A stretch of 26,547 nucleotides of DNA from CAYYGL01 sp964471235 (GTDB lineage Bacteria > Calditrichota > Calditrichia > RBG-13-44-9 > J075). Below the pieces are notes generated by a model, which was not told where the DNA came from, ran no database searches, and was given only the letters and a program-made list of their open reading frames with translations. The stretch lies in assembly GCA_964471235.1 (NCBI GenBank), contig CAYYGL010000053.1, positions 1 to 26,547 on the forward strand. The letters run 5' to 3'. Positions 14,184 through 22,014 of this stretch are shown here, in pieces (the stretch's first letter is position 1; the number at the start of each line of letters is the position of its first letter). The position numbers and the translations under genes were made by a program.

Positions 14184-15163
14184 CTTTCCACCTCAAATTT
14201 TCTGATTTCCTGAATTACGCTGCTCATATCTTCCGGTAACGGGCTTTGAAATTCCAGCCATTTTTGTGCGATTGGGTGATAAAAACCCAATTGAAACGCA
14301 TGCAATGCCTGTCTGGTTATAAGTTGTAACAAATATACAGCAAACTTTTTTTGAGATAAAGAAGAAAGTCGATTTAATTGTTTACGGCGCCCGGAATACT
14401 CCGGGTCTCCGAACACCGGGTGATGAATATGGTTAAAATGAACCCGAATCTGATGGGTTCTTCCGGTTTTTAATTGTACCTGAATGAGGGTTAAAAAAGA
14501 GAAATGTTCTTCTACCCGGTAGATGGTAATGGCGGGTTTTCCTGCCGGTGCAACCACAAATTTTTTGCGGTCGGATTTACTCCGGTTGATAAAATTTTCC
14601 AGCACCCCTTCTTCCGGAGTAAGCCCCCCCCATACCAGTGCTTTATATGTTCTCCGAGCTATTTTTTCAGAAAATTGTTGCTGTAATTTTCGATGGCTGA
14701 TGTCATCCTTGGCAACGACTAACAAGCCACTGGTGTTTTTATCCAGGCGGTGCACAATTCCGGGGCGCAGACGTCCTCCCACGCCGGATAAAGAGGGAGA
14801 GTAAGCCAGCAAGGCATTTACCAGGGTACCCTGGCGTACTCCGGCACCGGGATGCACTACCATGCCGGTCGGTTTGTCAATGACCAACAGATGCTCGTCT
14901 TCATAGACAATGGTCAGAGGGATTTTTTCCGGGAGCAATTCGGTCGGTTCCGGTGGAGGTAAAGAAATTTCAATGCGATCCCCGGGCAGCGGTTTATAAG
15001 AAGATTTCACGGGGACGCCGTTTACCAGCACCTGGCTGCCCCGGATCAACTTTTGAATGTAGGCCCGGGAAAGCTCCGGCAGGCAAGTGGTTAAATAACG
15101 GTCGAGACGATCGGATGGGGGAGGGGAGGAAACTTCAATGAGAAATTTCTTTTCTGTGGGCAT
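14180..15163 (-). CDS. rluD: RluA-family 23S rRNA pseudouridine synthase
   Basis: 327 residues. An S4 RNA-binding domain spans about 17-75 (RLDRYLTTCLPELSRAYIQK, SQVLVNGVPVK). The catalytic domain contains LLVIDKPTGMVVHPG (about 92-106) and GIVHRLDKNTSGLLVVAK, with catalytic Asp141 in HRLD. GRTHQIRVHFNHIHHPVFGD is the third family block. The S4 plus catalytic layout and the position beside lspA match RluD, which makes pseudouridines in helix 69 of 23S rRNA; RluA/C branches cannot be excluded from sequence alone. It overlaps lspA by 29 bases and DUF1573 by 4, so the genes are tightly coupled. Confidence 0.92.
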   Translation of the reverse strand: MPTEKKFLIEVSSPPPSDRLDRYLTTCLPELSRAYIQKLIRGSQVLVNGVPVKSSYKPLPGDRIEISLPPPEPTELLPEKIPLTIVYEDEHLLVIDKPTGMVVHPGAGVRQGTLVNALLAYSPSLSGVGGRLRPGIVHRLDKNTSGLLVVAKDDISHRKLQQQFSEKIARRTYKALVWGGLTPEEGVLENFINRSKSDRKKFVVAPAGKPAITIYRVEEHFSFLTLIQVQLKTGRTHQIRVHFNHIHHPVFGDPEYSGRRKQLNRLSSLSQKKFAVYLLQLITRQALHAFQLGFYHPIAQKWLEFQSPLPEDMSSVIQEIRKFEVER

Positions 15164-15710
15164 TGCTTAAAACGGTCTCGGGTGAAATATCCAAAAAGGC
15201 GGATAAAACAATTATCAGCATCCCAATGGTAACTGCCATATCGGCGACATTAAATACCGGCCAGCGTTCCAGGGAATAAGAGGGCAACTGCCAGAACAGG
15301 TAAGTGCCGCCGGAAAAATGGATATCAAAGAAATCAAAATCTAAAAAATCGACCACACTCCCCCTGAGCAAACGGTCCCATAAATTCCCGAATGCCCCGC
15401 CTAAAATAATGGCGAAGGAATAACGCATCAGGGGGTTGTGTCGTAATCGATAGTAATATAAAAAAATAATACCAATTGCAACAAGTGAAATGAGGTTAAA
15501 AAGGAGCTTATCGCTAATATCAATGCCAAATGCCATTCCCGGGTTTTCCACATACGTCAAACGCAAAAAGTTCCCGAGAATGTTCACCGGATGGGATGGC
15601 TGAAGAAATGTCATTGCCAGGAATTTCGTGAATTGATCAAAAATAAAAATCAGACCGATGATGAGAAAAGCGATAAGTTGATTTCGGTGTAGCAGACTCC
15701 TCACCTTCAA
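15135..15710 (-). CDS. lspA: lipoprotein signal peptidase (signal peptidase II)
   Basis: 191 residues if started at the TTG at 15710, which has AAGGA seven to eight bases upstream. The longer open frame that runs back to 15833 lies inside dksA and would add an implausible hydrophilic tail. Four transmembrane helices are visible. Family blocks are DQFTKFLA (about 25-32), VENPGMAFG (54-62), GGAFGNLWDRLLRGSVVDFL (104-123) and FNVADMAV (153-160). The catalytic aspartates are Asp121 and Asp157. The enzyme cleaves prolipoproteins at the lipobox cysteine in the inner membrane; several lipoproteins in this window are its likely substrates. The start is separated from the dksA stop by only a few bases and an A9 run. 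Confidence 0.93.
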   Translation of the reverse strand: MKVRSLLHRNQLIAFLIIGLIFIFDQFTKFLAMTFLQPSHPVNILGNFLRLTYVENPGMAFGIDISDKLLFNLISLVAIGIIFLYYYRLRHNPLMRYSFAIILGGAFGNLWDRLLRGSVVDFLDFDFFDIHFSGGTYLFWQLPSYSLERWPVFNVADMAVTIGMLIIVLSAFLDISPETVLSNAHRKEISH

Positions 15711-15714
15711 AAAA

Positions 15715-16092
15715 TCATCCTTTTTTTTTGGATTCTGCCAATTTACATGGAACGCAAATACGAGTGGTGGGTACAATTTCCAACCGGTTTTCATCAATTT
15801 CTTTGCCACAGACCCGGCAAATACCATATTCATTTAGATCGATTCGCTGTAATGCCTGATTAATCTGTTGAAGATATTTCTCCTCACGCGAAAGAAAAAG
15901 AAATGCTTTTTCCCGTTCCATCGCATCCGTTCCCTGGTCAGCCATGTGATAGGCGTAGCCGGAATGGTCGCCGTAGCTGTCTTTATAATTAGATTCGAGT
16001 GCTACTTCTCTCAGGCGTTCAATCCTTTCCAACACTTCTTTCCTTTTTTCCAATAGCATTTCTTTAAAATGCTCAAGTTTCTTCGCTTCCAT
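15715..16092 (-). CDS. TraR/DksA-family protein with C4 zinc finger
   Basis: 125 residues, slightly shorter than E. coli DksA. The coiled-coil part (about 1-85) holds the tip motif DQGTDAMEREKAFLF at about 52-66, where DksA-type proteins carry the acidic residues that enter the RNA polymerase secondary channel. The zinc finger is complete: Cys92 and Cys95 (GICRVCGKEI), Cys113 and Cys116 (RICVPCK). Proteins of this type modulate transcription initiation with ppGpp. It has AGAGG about seven bases ahead of the ATG and lies one gene upstream of lspA, a common order (dksA-lspA-rluD) in the FCB group. A second DksA-like gene without the finger lies upstream. Confidence 0.93.
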   Translation of the reverse strand: MEAKKLEHFKEMLLEKRKEVLERIERLREVALESNYKDSYGDHSGYAYHMADQGTDAMEREKAFLFLSREEKYLQQINQALQRIDLNEYGICRVCGKEIDENRLEIVPTTRICVPCKLAESKKKG

Positions 16093-16227
16093 AGGCTGCC
16101 TCTCTACTTACCATTTATTAAAAAGATAATTGAGATGTACGACCTCCACTCGCACTCAACTCAAAATGTGTTTTTCAAAAACCATCCTTAAACCACATAG
16201 GCCTTTTTGGTATACGGGTGTCCGAAA

Positions 16228-16656
16228 TTATTTGATTTGCTGCTTTTCTTTCAATTTTGCTTCCACGGTAATTTCCGTGTGCGGTACAGCTTCCAAACGT
16301 TCTTTGGGAATGGGCTTCCCGGTTACTTTGCACATCCCGTAGGTTTTTAATTCAATTCGCTTTAAAGCCCGGTTCAAATAACCGACAAACTTTTGCTGAC
16401 GGGCAATCATCATGTTCAGCATTTCCCGTTCCATCGCATCCGATCCGGCATCTGCCAGGTGATATGTATATGCTTCAGCTTGTTCCCAGGAGTTTTCCAG
16501 CCGCTCTTTCAAGCGGTCGATATCTTCCAGCGCCTGGGCTCTTTTCTCCAGGATCAACTTTTTAAAATGAGCTAATTCTTCATCGCTTAAATAAGTCCTG
16601 GGTTGCTCCGGTTCCAGGGTTGCGTTATAGGATGATGTTCCGTTACTTTTCTTCAT
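16228..16656 (-). CDS. TraR/DksA-family paralogue lacking the zinc-finger cysteines
   Basis: 142 residues, homologous over its whole length to the neighbouring DksA-like protein: coiled coil with YTYHLADAGSDAMEREM (about 63-79), then IELKTYGMCKVTGKPIPKER. Of the four zinc ligands only Cys109 remains; the other positions are Thr112, Thr130 and Ala133. The tail VPHTEITVEAKLKEKQQ is basic. Such finger-less forms (usually CRxTGK...PH) are frequent in Bacteroidota, so this is a stable subtype, not decay. It probably still binds the RNA polymerase secondary channel; a redox- and zinc-independent role parallels DksA2 of Pseudomonas (inference). AGGAAGGGAC lies upstream of the ATG. A 26-bp palindrome at 16707-16732 precedes it. 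Confidence 0.88.
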   Translation of the reverse strand: MKKSNGTSSYNATLEPEQPRTYLSDEELAHFKKLILEKRAQALEDIDRLKERLENSWEQAEAYTYHLADAGSDAMEREMLNMMIARQQKFVGYLNRALKRIELKTYGMCKVTGKPIPKERLEAVPHTEITVEAKLKEKQQIK

Positions 16657-16706
16657 TTTTTAAGTCCCTTCCTGATTATCAAACGAATCCCTGTTCTGGA
16701 AATGAG

Positions 16707-16732
16707 GGCACAATTTAATATGATTTTGTGCC
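16707..16732. promoter_or_regulatory. 26-bp interrupted palindrome upstream of the zinc-less dksA paralogue
   Basis: GGCACAA (16707-16713) and TTGTGCC (16726-16732) are perfect inverted arms around an A+T-rich 12-base centre. It lies 51-76 bases upstream of the gene start, within the 221-base gap after ileS. The form suits a dimeric regulator site and also a small hairpin. The gap otherwise holds no gene and could carry an internal promoter for the dksA-lspA-rluD part. Confidence 0.42.
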
Positions 16733-16877
16733 GTTACAAATAAAAAACGTGTTTCTTACAAATTTAATAAATTTCCAACCACTCCGTTCTGATATATCAA
16801 CTGAGGGGGTTGTGATTGCATTGTTGTTGTCAAAGAAAGTCTCTACAATCGACACGAATTCAAGAATTTTAAATAGT

Positions 16878-19800
16878 TTATTTCATTTCGTATTTTTCAA
16901 TCACCACCGGAAATTTCTCGGAATCGATCGTTATCTCAAACGCCTTCTTTTTGCCGGGCAGACTGTTTTTCAAATCTACCGCCAGGGTTTCATCTTTGAT
17001 GTATTCTCCCATCTCCCGGGCAGCCCGTTCAATTTTTTCCGGCGCCTGGTAATAAATGATGATTCGGTCCATCACATCCAACCGGGAATCTTTACGCAGA
17101 TTCTGAATCCGATTGACAAATTCTCGGGCAATGCCTTCCAATTCCAGTTGCGGGGTGATGGTGGTGTCCAGTCCCAGGGTGAGATTCCCTTCGCTTAACA
17201 CGGCATAATCCCCTTTTTGCTCTTCGATGATTTCCACTTCATCCCGCAGAATTTCGACCGGCTGTCCGTCTACCATTAGCTGAATGCTGCCGCTTTCTTC
17301 CAATGTGTTAATTTCTTGTTCACTTAAATGTTGAATTAAAGATGCCACACTTTTCATTTGCTTGCCAAATTTGGGGCCCAATTTCTTAAAATTCGGTTTG
17401 GCATGACGCACAACCAACTCCTGACTCTGCTCCGTAAGGGTAATGTTTTTGACGTTTATTTCTTCTTTAATGATTGCTTCCATTTGATTGACTGCATCCC
17501 GTTCCGAGGCGGAAGGAGTTGATACCACCAGTTCCGGAAGCGGCTGCCGCACCTTAATTCTGGTTTCATTTCGCAAGGCACGTGCCATTCGGACCACTTT
17601 CTGGGCAATCGCCATGCGTTCTTCCAATTCGGCATTGCGATGTTGCTGCATCTCCTCGTTTAATTTCGGGAAGTCCGTTAAGTGAACGCTTTCCGGCATA
17701 TCCGAATGACGGAGGTTTTGATACAATTCCTCGGCAACAAACGGAATAAACGGCGCAGTGAGTCGGGAAATGGTAACCAGCACCTCGTAAAGGGTCTGGT
17801 AGGCTGCCAATTTGTCCCTGTCGTCCCCACTTTTCCAGAAGCGCCGCCGGTTCCGCCGCACATACCAGTTGGAAACGTCATCCAATACGAAATCGGCAAT
17901 CGGACGAGCGGCATGGGTGATGTCATAGTGCTCCATCCGGTCATTCACTTTATCAATGATGGTATAGAGCCGTGATAAAATCCAGCGGTCGATCTCCGGT
18001 CTTTCCGAAAATGCTACCGGCGCCGTCTGCGGATCGAATTGGTCGATATTGGCGTAGAGAGCAAAGAAACTGTAGGTGTTCATCAGGGTATCGAAGAATT
18101 TGCGATATACCTCTTCAATTCCTTTGATGTCAAAGCGTTTGGGAATCCAGGGATTGTTAACTGTCATCAGGTACCAGCGCAGCGGATCCACCCCGTATTT
18201 ATCGATTACATCGAAGGGATATACCACGTTATTCTTCGACTTACTCATTTTTTGACCATGTTTGTCCAGAATCAAATCATTAACGATGATGTTCTTGAAC
18301 GCCACGCTGTCGAACAGAACCGTGGCGATATTGTGCAGGGTATAGAACCACCCCCGGGTCTGGTCAACTCCCTCGGCGATGAAATCCGCCGGGAAGCTTT
18401 TCTTGAATAATTCCTGGTTCTCAAAGGGATAATGGAATTGGGCAAAGGGCATGGAGCCGGAGTCAAACCAGACATCGATGATTTCCGGAGTTCGCCGGTA
18501 CACTTTTCCGTTTCGTTCAAACACAACCCGGTCAACAAATGGGCGGTGTAAATCGATTTGATCCGCCATCTCCGTCATGGGCACCCGTTTTCCATCCGGT
18601 TGTTCGTACCAGCCTTCCATCAGTTCGGCAATGGAACCAACCGCAAATTGGTCTTCGCCATCTTCACTCACCCAGATGGGCAGGGGAGTACCCCAGTAGC
18701 GGTCTCGGGAGAGTGACCACTCTTTGACATCTTCCAGCCAATTGCCAAAGCGTCCGCTGCCAATTTCCGGCGGCTGCCAGTTAATGGTTTTATTCAACGC
18801 CACCATGCGTTCTTTATAAGCCGGAGAATTGATAAACCATGACTCCCGGGCGTAATAAATCACCGGATTGTCCGTGCGCCAGCAATGGGGATAGTTGTGT
18901 TTGTAGTCGATGGTGGCACGGTAAACTTTGCCCATTTGTTTCAGGGCACGAATCACGTCTTTATCCACTCCTTCTTCGGTATGCCCGTCTGCGTAAGTAA
19001 ATGTTTTCACCGGTCTGCCGGAAAATTCCCCCATGCCCTCGGTAAAGCGCCCGCCGGGGGTCACCGGCTGCAATACCGGCAGATTGAATTTCTTGGAGAG
19101 ATCATAGTCATCCTGCCCGAATGCCGGGGCAATATGCACAATCCCGGAACCTTCCTCGGTAGAAACAAAATTCCCGGGCAGGAGGGTCAGGGCATTGGGG
19201 TATTTTTTCCGGTCAATCGGCAGAAGGTCGAAAATCTGCTTATAAACCGTTCCCAGGATTTCCTTTCCCTTAAATGTTTCCAGCACTTCCACGTCGCCGT
19301 CTAACACCTCCAGACGGGCTTTTGCCAGCACCAGGCGCAGTTCCTCGGTTTGTTCGGCGTCGCCGCTTTTGCGGGCACGGCGGTTCGTCACCAGCACGTA
19401 ATCCAACTCTTCACCCACCGCCGCGGCAACATTGGAAATCAGCGTCCAGGGGGTGGTGGTCCAGATCAACAACTCTGCTCCTTCCAATGATGCCTTCGGG
19501 GAGGAAAGCACATTCACTTTGATAAACAAATTCGGGTCCACCACTTCCCGGTAGCCCAGGGAGAGTTCATGGGAACTGAGCGGCGTTTCGATGGTAGGGG
19601 ATTGGGGAACAATCTTGTAATCTTTATAGATAAGCCCTTTGTCAAAAATTTGTTTAATTGCCCACCAGACCGATTCCACATACTCATTTTTATAGGTGAT
19701 GTAAGCATTATCCAGGTCCAGCCAGAATCCCATCCGGTTGGTTAACCGGCGCCAGCCACCTTCCATTTCGATATGCCGGTTGACCAGTTCCTTGCAGGCT

Positions 19801-20153
19801 TGATTGAACTTGTCGATGCCGTATTTTTCGATTTCGTTCTTCTGGGTTAATTTCAATTCCTTTTCCACGGCAATTTCCACCGGCAGTCCGTGGGTATCCC
19901 ACCCGGCTTTGCGAGGCACGTAATAACCGCTCATGGTTTTAAACCGCAAAATAATGTCTTTGATGGTGCGGCTTAGAATATGATGAATCCCGGGTTTGCC
20001 GTTGGCAGTGGGTGGTCCTTCATAGAACACATACCAGGGACTGTCTTTTCGAAGTTCTACGGTTTTCTCAAAAATCTTTGCCTCTTCCCAGTAGGTAAGA
20101 ATATTTTCCTCGATGTTACTTACCGGAACTTTTTTGCCGAACTCTTTAAACAT
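16878..20153 (-). CDS. ileS: isoleucyl-tRNA synthetase, eukaryote-like (type 2) form
   Basis: 1091 residues, longer than the roughly 930-residue type 1 enzymes. It charges tRNA-Ile in the cytoplasm. The class I motifs are GPPTANGKPGIHHILSRTIK (HxGH-like segment, His57/His58) and KMSKS at 635-639 in a KHGQKMSKSKNNVVYP context. The editing domain lies between them (WTTTPWTLISNVAAAVG, GTVYKQIF, GSGIVHIAPAFGQDDY). A tRNA-binding region with WYVRRNRRRFWKS follows. The C-terminus has no CxxC zinc finger, and a helical region with LEGIAREFVNRIQNLRKD replaces it. These are marks of type 2 IleRS, a form often insensitive to mupirocin (family knowledge; not shown here). A good AGGTG precedes the ATG. 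DUF2905 ends 27 bases upstream, so it is probably co-transcribed. Confidence 0.97.
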   Translation of the reverse strand: MFKEFGKKVPVSNIEENILTYWEEAKIFEKTVELRKDSPWYVFYEGPPTANGKPGIHHILSRTIKDIILRFKTMSGYYVPRKAGWDTHGLPVEIAVEKELKLTQKNEIEKYGIDKFNQACKELVNRHIEMEGGWRRLTNRMGFWLDLDNAYITYKNEYVESVWWAIKQIFDKGLIYKDYKIVPQSPTIETPLSSHELSLGYREVVDPNLFIKVNVLSSPKASLEGAELLIWTTTPWTLISNVAAAVGEELDYVLVTNRRARKSGDAEQTEELRLVLAKARLEVLDGDVEVLETFKGKEILGTVYKQIFDLLPIDRKKYPNALTLLPGNFVSTEEGSGIVHIAPAFGQDDYDLSKKFNLPVLQPVTPGGRFTEGMGEFSGRPVKTFTYADGHTEEGVDKDVIRALKQMGKVYRATIDYKHNYPHCWRTDNPVIYYARESWFINSPAYKERMVALNKTINWQPPEIGSGRFGNWLEDVKEWSLSRDRYWGTPLPIWVSEDGEDQFAVGSIAELMEGWYEQPDGKRVPMTEMADQIDLHRPFVDRVVFERNGKVYRRTPEIIDVWFDSGSMPFAQFHYPFENQELFKKSFPADFIAEGVDQTRGWFYTLHNIATVLFDSVAFKNIIVNDLILDKHGQKMSKSKNNVVYPFDVIDKYGVDPLRWYLMTVNNPWIPKRFDIKGIEEVYRKFFDTLMNTYSFFALYANIDQFDPQTAPVAFSERPEIDRWILSRLYTIIDKVNDRMEHYDITHAARPIADFVLDDVSNWYVRRNRRRFWKSGDDRDKLAAYQTLYEVLVTISRLTAPFIPFVAEELYQNLRHSDMPESVHLTDFPKLNEEMQQHRNAELEERMAIAQKVVRMARALRNETRIKVRQPLPELVVSTPSASERDAVNQMEAIIKEEINVKNITLTEQSQELVVRHAKPNFKKLGPKFGKQMKSVASLIQHLSEQEINTLEESGSIQLMVDGQPVEILRDEVEIIEEQKGDYAVLSEGNLTLGLDTTITPQLELEGIAREFVNRIQNLRKDSRLDVMDRIIIYYQAPEKIERAAREMGEYIKDETLAVDLKNSLPGKKKAFEITIDSEKFPVVIEKYEMK

Positions 20154-20180
20154 GTGTCAACACCTTGCGTCTGTTATGTG

Positions 20181-20420
20181 TTAATTCCCTTTGAATTTCC
20201 CAATTAGCCAGAAAATAAACCAGAGCATCAAATTTAATAAAAGTAAAGTGGTAATGGGAAAATAAAATGTAAAATTCTTTTTCTTAATGATGATATCACC
20301 CGGAAGCCTGCCTAACATGGGAATTTTATCCCACAGCAGGAACGCTGCTCCGAACAGGATAATCAGAATTCCCAGACCGATAAGTGCTTTTCCCAGGGAA
20401 TGAATGGGATCAGGGGTCAT
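20181..20420 (-). CDS. DUF2905 small membrane protein
   Basis: 79 residues with two transmembrane helices (about 10-30 and 55-73) joined by a conserved loop, IPMLGRLPGDIIIKKKNFTF. The 'LGxLPGDI...NFTFYFP' stretch is the DUF2905 hallmark. The family is widespread in bacteria and of unknown function, often next to Holliday-junction, queuosine or tRNA genes. Here it lies between PNP and ileS with gaps of 81 and 27 bases on the same strand. Confidence 0.9.
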   Translation of the reverse strand: MTPDPIHSLGKALIGLGILIILFGAAFLLWDKIPMLGRLPGDIIIKKKNFTFYFPITTLLLLNLMLWFIFWLIGKFKGN

Positions 20421-20501
20421 TGTTTCTGCTCCTCCACCCTTGGGTTTCAGTAGCTCCCATTGAACAGCATATCCGAAGCGGGAGCATCAATGATGCCCGG
20501 G

Positions 20502-21323
20502 TTACAGTCGTTCAATCAACCGTTTCATTAGCCGGGTTAATTTTGGCTGCGCTTGATTGGCGGTGGCAATGATGTCTTCTACATCCACCGGATGAAGGGC
20601 GTCCGGAAAGCATTCATCCGTGATGACAGAGATGCCGAAGACTTCCAGATTCATGTGCCGGGCGACAATTACTTCCGGCACTGTGGACATGCCAACCACA
20701 TCCGCCCCGATAATCCGCAAAAACCGATACTCTGCCCGGGTTTCCAGGTTCGGACCGGGAACCGCAACATACACTCCTTTTTGCACCTTTATTTTTTCTT
20801 CCAGGGCGATGGTTTCCGCCAGTTCAATTAAGCGGTGGGAATAAGGTTCCGACATATCCGGAAACCGCGGTCCCAATTCCTCGTCATTTACACCGATCAG
20901 GGGATTATTGCCCAGCAGGTTTATATGGTCTTCCATGATCATCAAATCGCCTTTTCGGTACAAAGGATTCATTCCCCCGCAGGCGTTCGAGATGATTAAT
21001 GTATGAACCCCCAGGAATTTCATCACCCGGATGGGGAAGGTGATTTGCTGCATGCTGTAGCCTTCGTAGTAATGAAATCTCCCCTGCATGGCGACTACCG
21101 ATTTGTCGGAAACGTTGCCAAAAATTAGTTTCCCGGCATGGGATTCCACTGTGGAGACCGGAAAATGGGGAATATCCTGATAAGAGAGAACCACGTCTTG
21201 TTCAATTTCTTTTACCAGGTCACCTAAACCGGTACCCAGTACCACGCCTACCGAAGGCTGTATATCGGTAAATTGGCGAATGTAGGTTACCGCCGCATCA
21301 ATCTGTTGTCGTAAGTCTTCCAT
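20502..21323 (-). CDS. purine-nucleoside phosphorylase (class I, trimeric type)
   Basis: 273 residues from the ATG at 21323, which has GGGGA upstream; an in-frame ATG at 21344 adds seven residues and is less likely. Family marks are SVGVVLGTGLGDL near the N-terminus (phosphate site), VESHAGKLIFG, AMQGRFHYYEGY, LIISNACGGMNP, VPGPNLETRAEYR and GADVVGMSTVPEVIVARH. It splits purine nucleosides with phosphate to free base and ribose-1-phosphate, for salvage in the cytoplasm. Specificity for guanosine/inosine is typical of the class. It follows the lipoprotein pair by about 26 bases in the minus-strand unit. Confidence 0.95.
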   Translation of the reverse strand: MEDLRQQIDAAVTYIRQFTDIQPSVGVVLGTGLGDLVKEIEQDVVLSYQDIPHFPVSTVESHAGKLIFGNVSDKSVVAMQGRFHYYEGYSMQQITFPIRVMKFLGVHTLIISNACGGMNPLYRKGDLMIMEDHINLLGNNPLIGVNDEELGPRFPDMSEPYSHRLIELAETIALEEKIKVQKGVYVAVPGPNLETRAEYRFLRIIGADVVGMSTVPEVIVARHMNLEVFGISVITDECFPDALHPVDVEDIIATANQAQPKLTRLMKRLIERL

Positions 21324-21349
21324 TTTTCTTCCCCGTAGAATCATTCATG

Positions 21350-21757
21350 TTATTGATGGTTTGGTTCCGAACTTTTTTTCTTTTCCTCAAGTTGTTTCAG
21401 CAAACGCTGTTTTTCTGCCTGTAACTCTTGTAATCGTTTTTCTTCGTTTAATTTTTCAGCCTGTAATTCCGATTCCCGGTAGCGGAGGGCTCGGACTTTG
21501 GCAACCGCCACCTGATGATCACGCTTTACCCCTTTGGCACCAAAAACTATGGAACCCACAATCATTCCCAGACCGCCCACAAATAAAGGAGGTGGGTTGT
21601 CATTCGCTAACCAGACCGGAATACCAATGGCAAGTCCGGCAAGGCCGCCAATAACCGCCCCCCCGATGGCATGTCCCCAGGTGTTTCGATTGTCACGATA
21701 TTTGGCAATCTCCGCCTCACTAATGGGATACCCCTCGTAATCATAATAAGTCTTCAC
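21350..21757 (-). CDS. glycine-zipper/coiled-coil protein; probable C-terminal half of a split lipoprotein gene
   Basis: 135 residues from a GTG at 21757 that overlaps the preceding stop (GTGA). About 29-45 is a glycine-zipper helix (HAIGGAVIGGLAGLAIGIPV), 57-72 a second glycine-rich hydrophobic segment (LFVGGLGMIVGSIVFGAKG), and 85-130 a charged coiled coil rich in E, K, Q and L. The frame is open upstream of the GTG and reads SFNDIRRIERVKTYYDYEGY, a natural continuation of the upstream lipoprotein's LSm-like domain. I therefore think this and the next gene are one gene with a one-base frameshift near 21781-21790. If it is a separate gene, its start is weak. Function unknown. Confidence 0.62.
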   Translation of the reverse strand: MKTYYDYEGYPISEAEIAKYRDNRNTWGHAIGGAVIGGLAGLAIGIPVWLANDNPPPLFVGGLGMIVGSIVFGAKGVKRDHQVAVAKVRALRYRESELQAEKLNEEKRLQELQAEKQRLLKQLEEKKKSSEPNHQ

Positions 21758-22002
21758 CCGCTCAATCCGACGAATATCATTGAAAGAACCTGATGTGGCT
21801 GATGATCATCTATGCTGACTATTGTAAAAGTTTGCCCGGTGTGTTCAATCACAATGCCTTCATATTGGTTACCGTTGCTCAACAAAACCCGCACGGATTG
21901 ATCCGTATTAATTTGATGATTGCTTAAATACCGGGAGGTGCTGCATGAAGTGAGTACAATTATCAACCCGGCAACCCCCAGTAGACGTGAAAACCGATGC
22001 AT
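21754..22002 (-). CDS. lipoprotein; probable N-terminal half of a split gene
   Basis: 82 residues. MHRFSRLLGVAGLIIVLTSC is a clear lipoprotein signal with the lipobox Cys20. The mature part, VRVLLSNGNQYEGIVIEHTG then QTFTIVSIDDHQPHQV, follows the pattern of a small beta-barrel that normally ends in 'xFxDIxxIE'. Here the frame instead ends in SMIFVGLSG and a stop. The expected ending (FNDIRRIERVK) is found in the next frame, leading straight into the downstream open frame. AAGGAGGG seven to eight bases before the ATG supports the start. Together the halves would give a lipoprotein of about 217 residues with a glycine zipper and coiled coil. Confidence 0.68.
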   Translation of the reverse strand: MHRFSRLLGVAGLIIVLTSCSTSRYLSNHQINTDQSVRVLLSNGNQYEGIVIEHTGQTFTIVSIDDHQPHQVLSMIFVGLSG

Positions 22003-22014
22003 GATGTCCCTCCT

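Noticed and set aside
15711..15833. N-terminal extension of LspA
   Set aside because: The extension is the shifted frame of the DksA zinc-finger region and contains no membrane-targeting sequence; the TTG at 15710 has the ribosome binding site.
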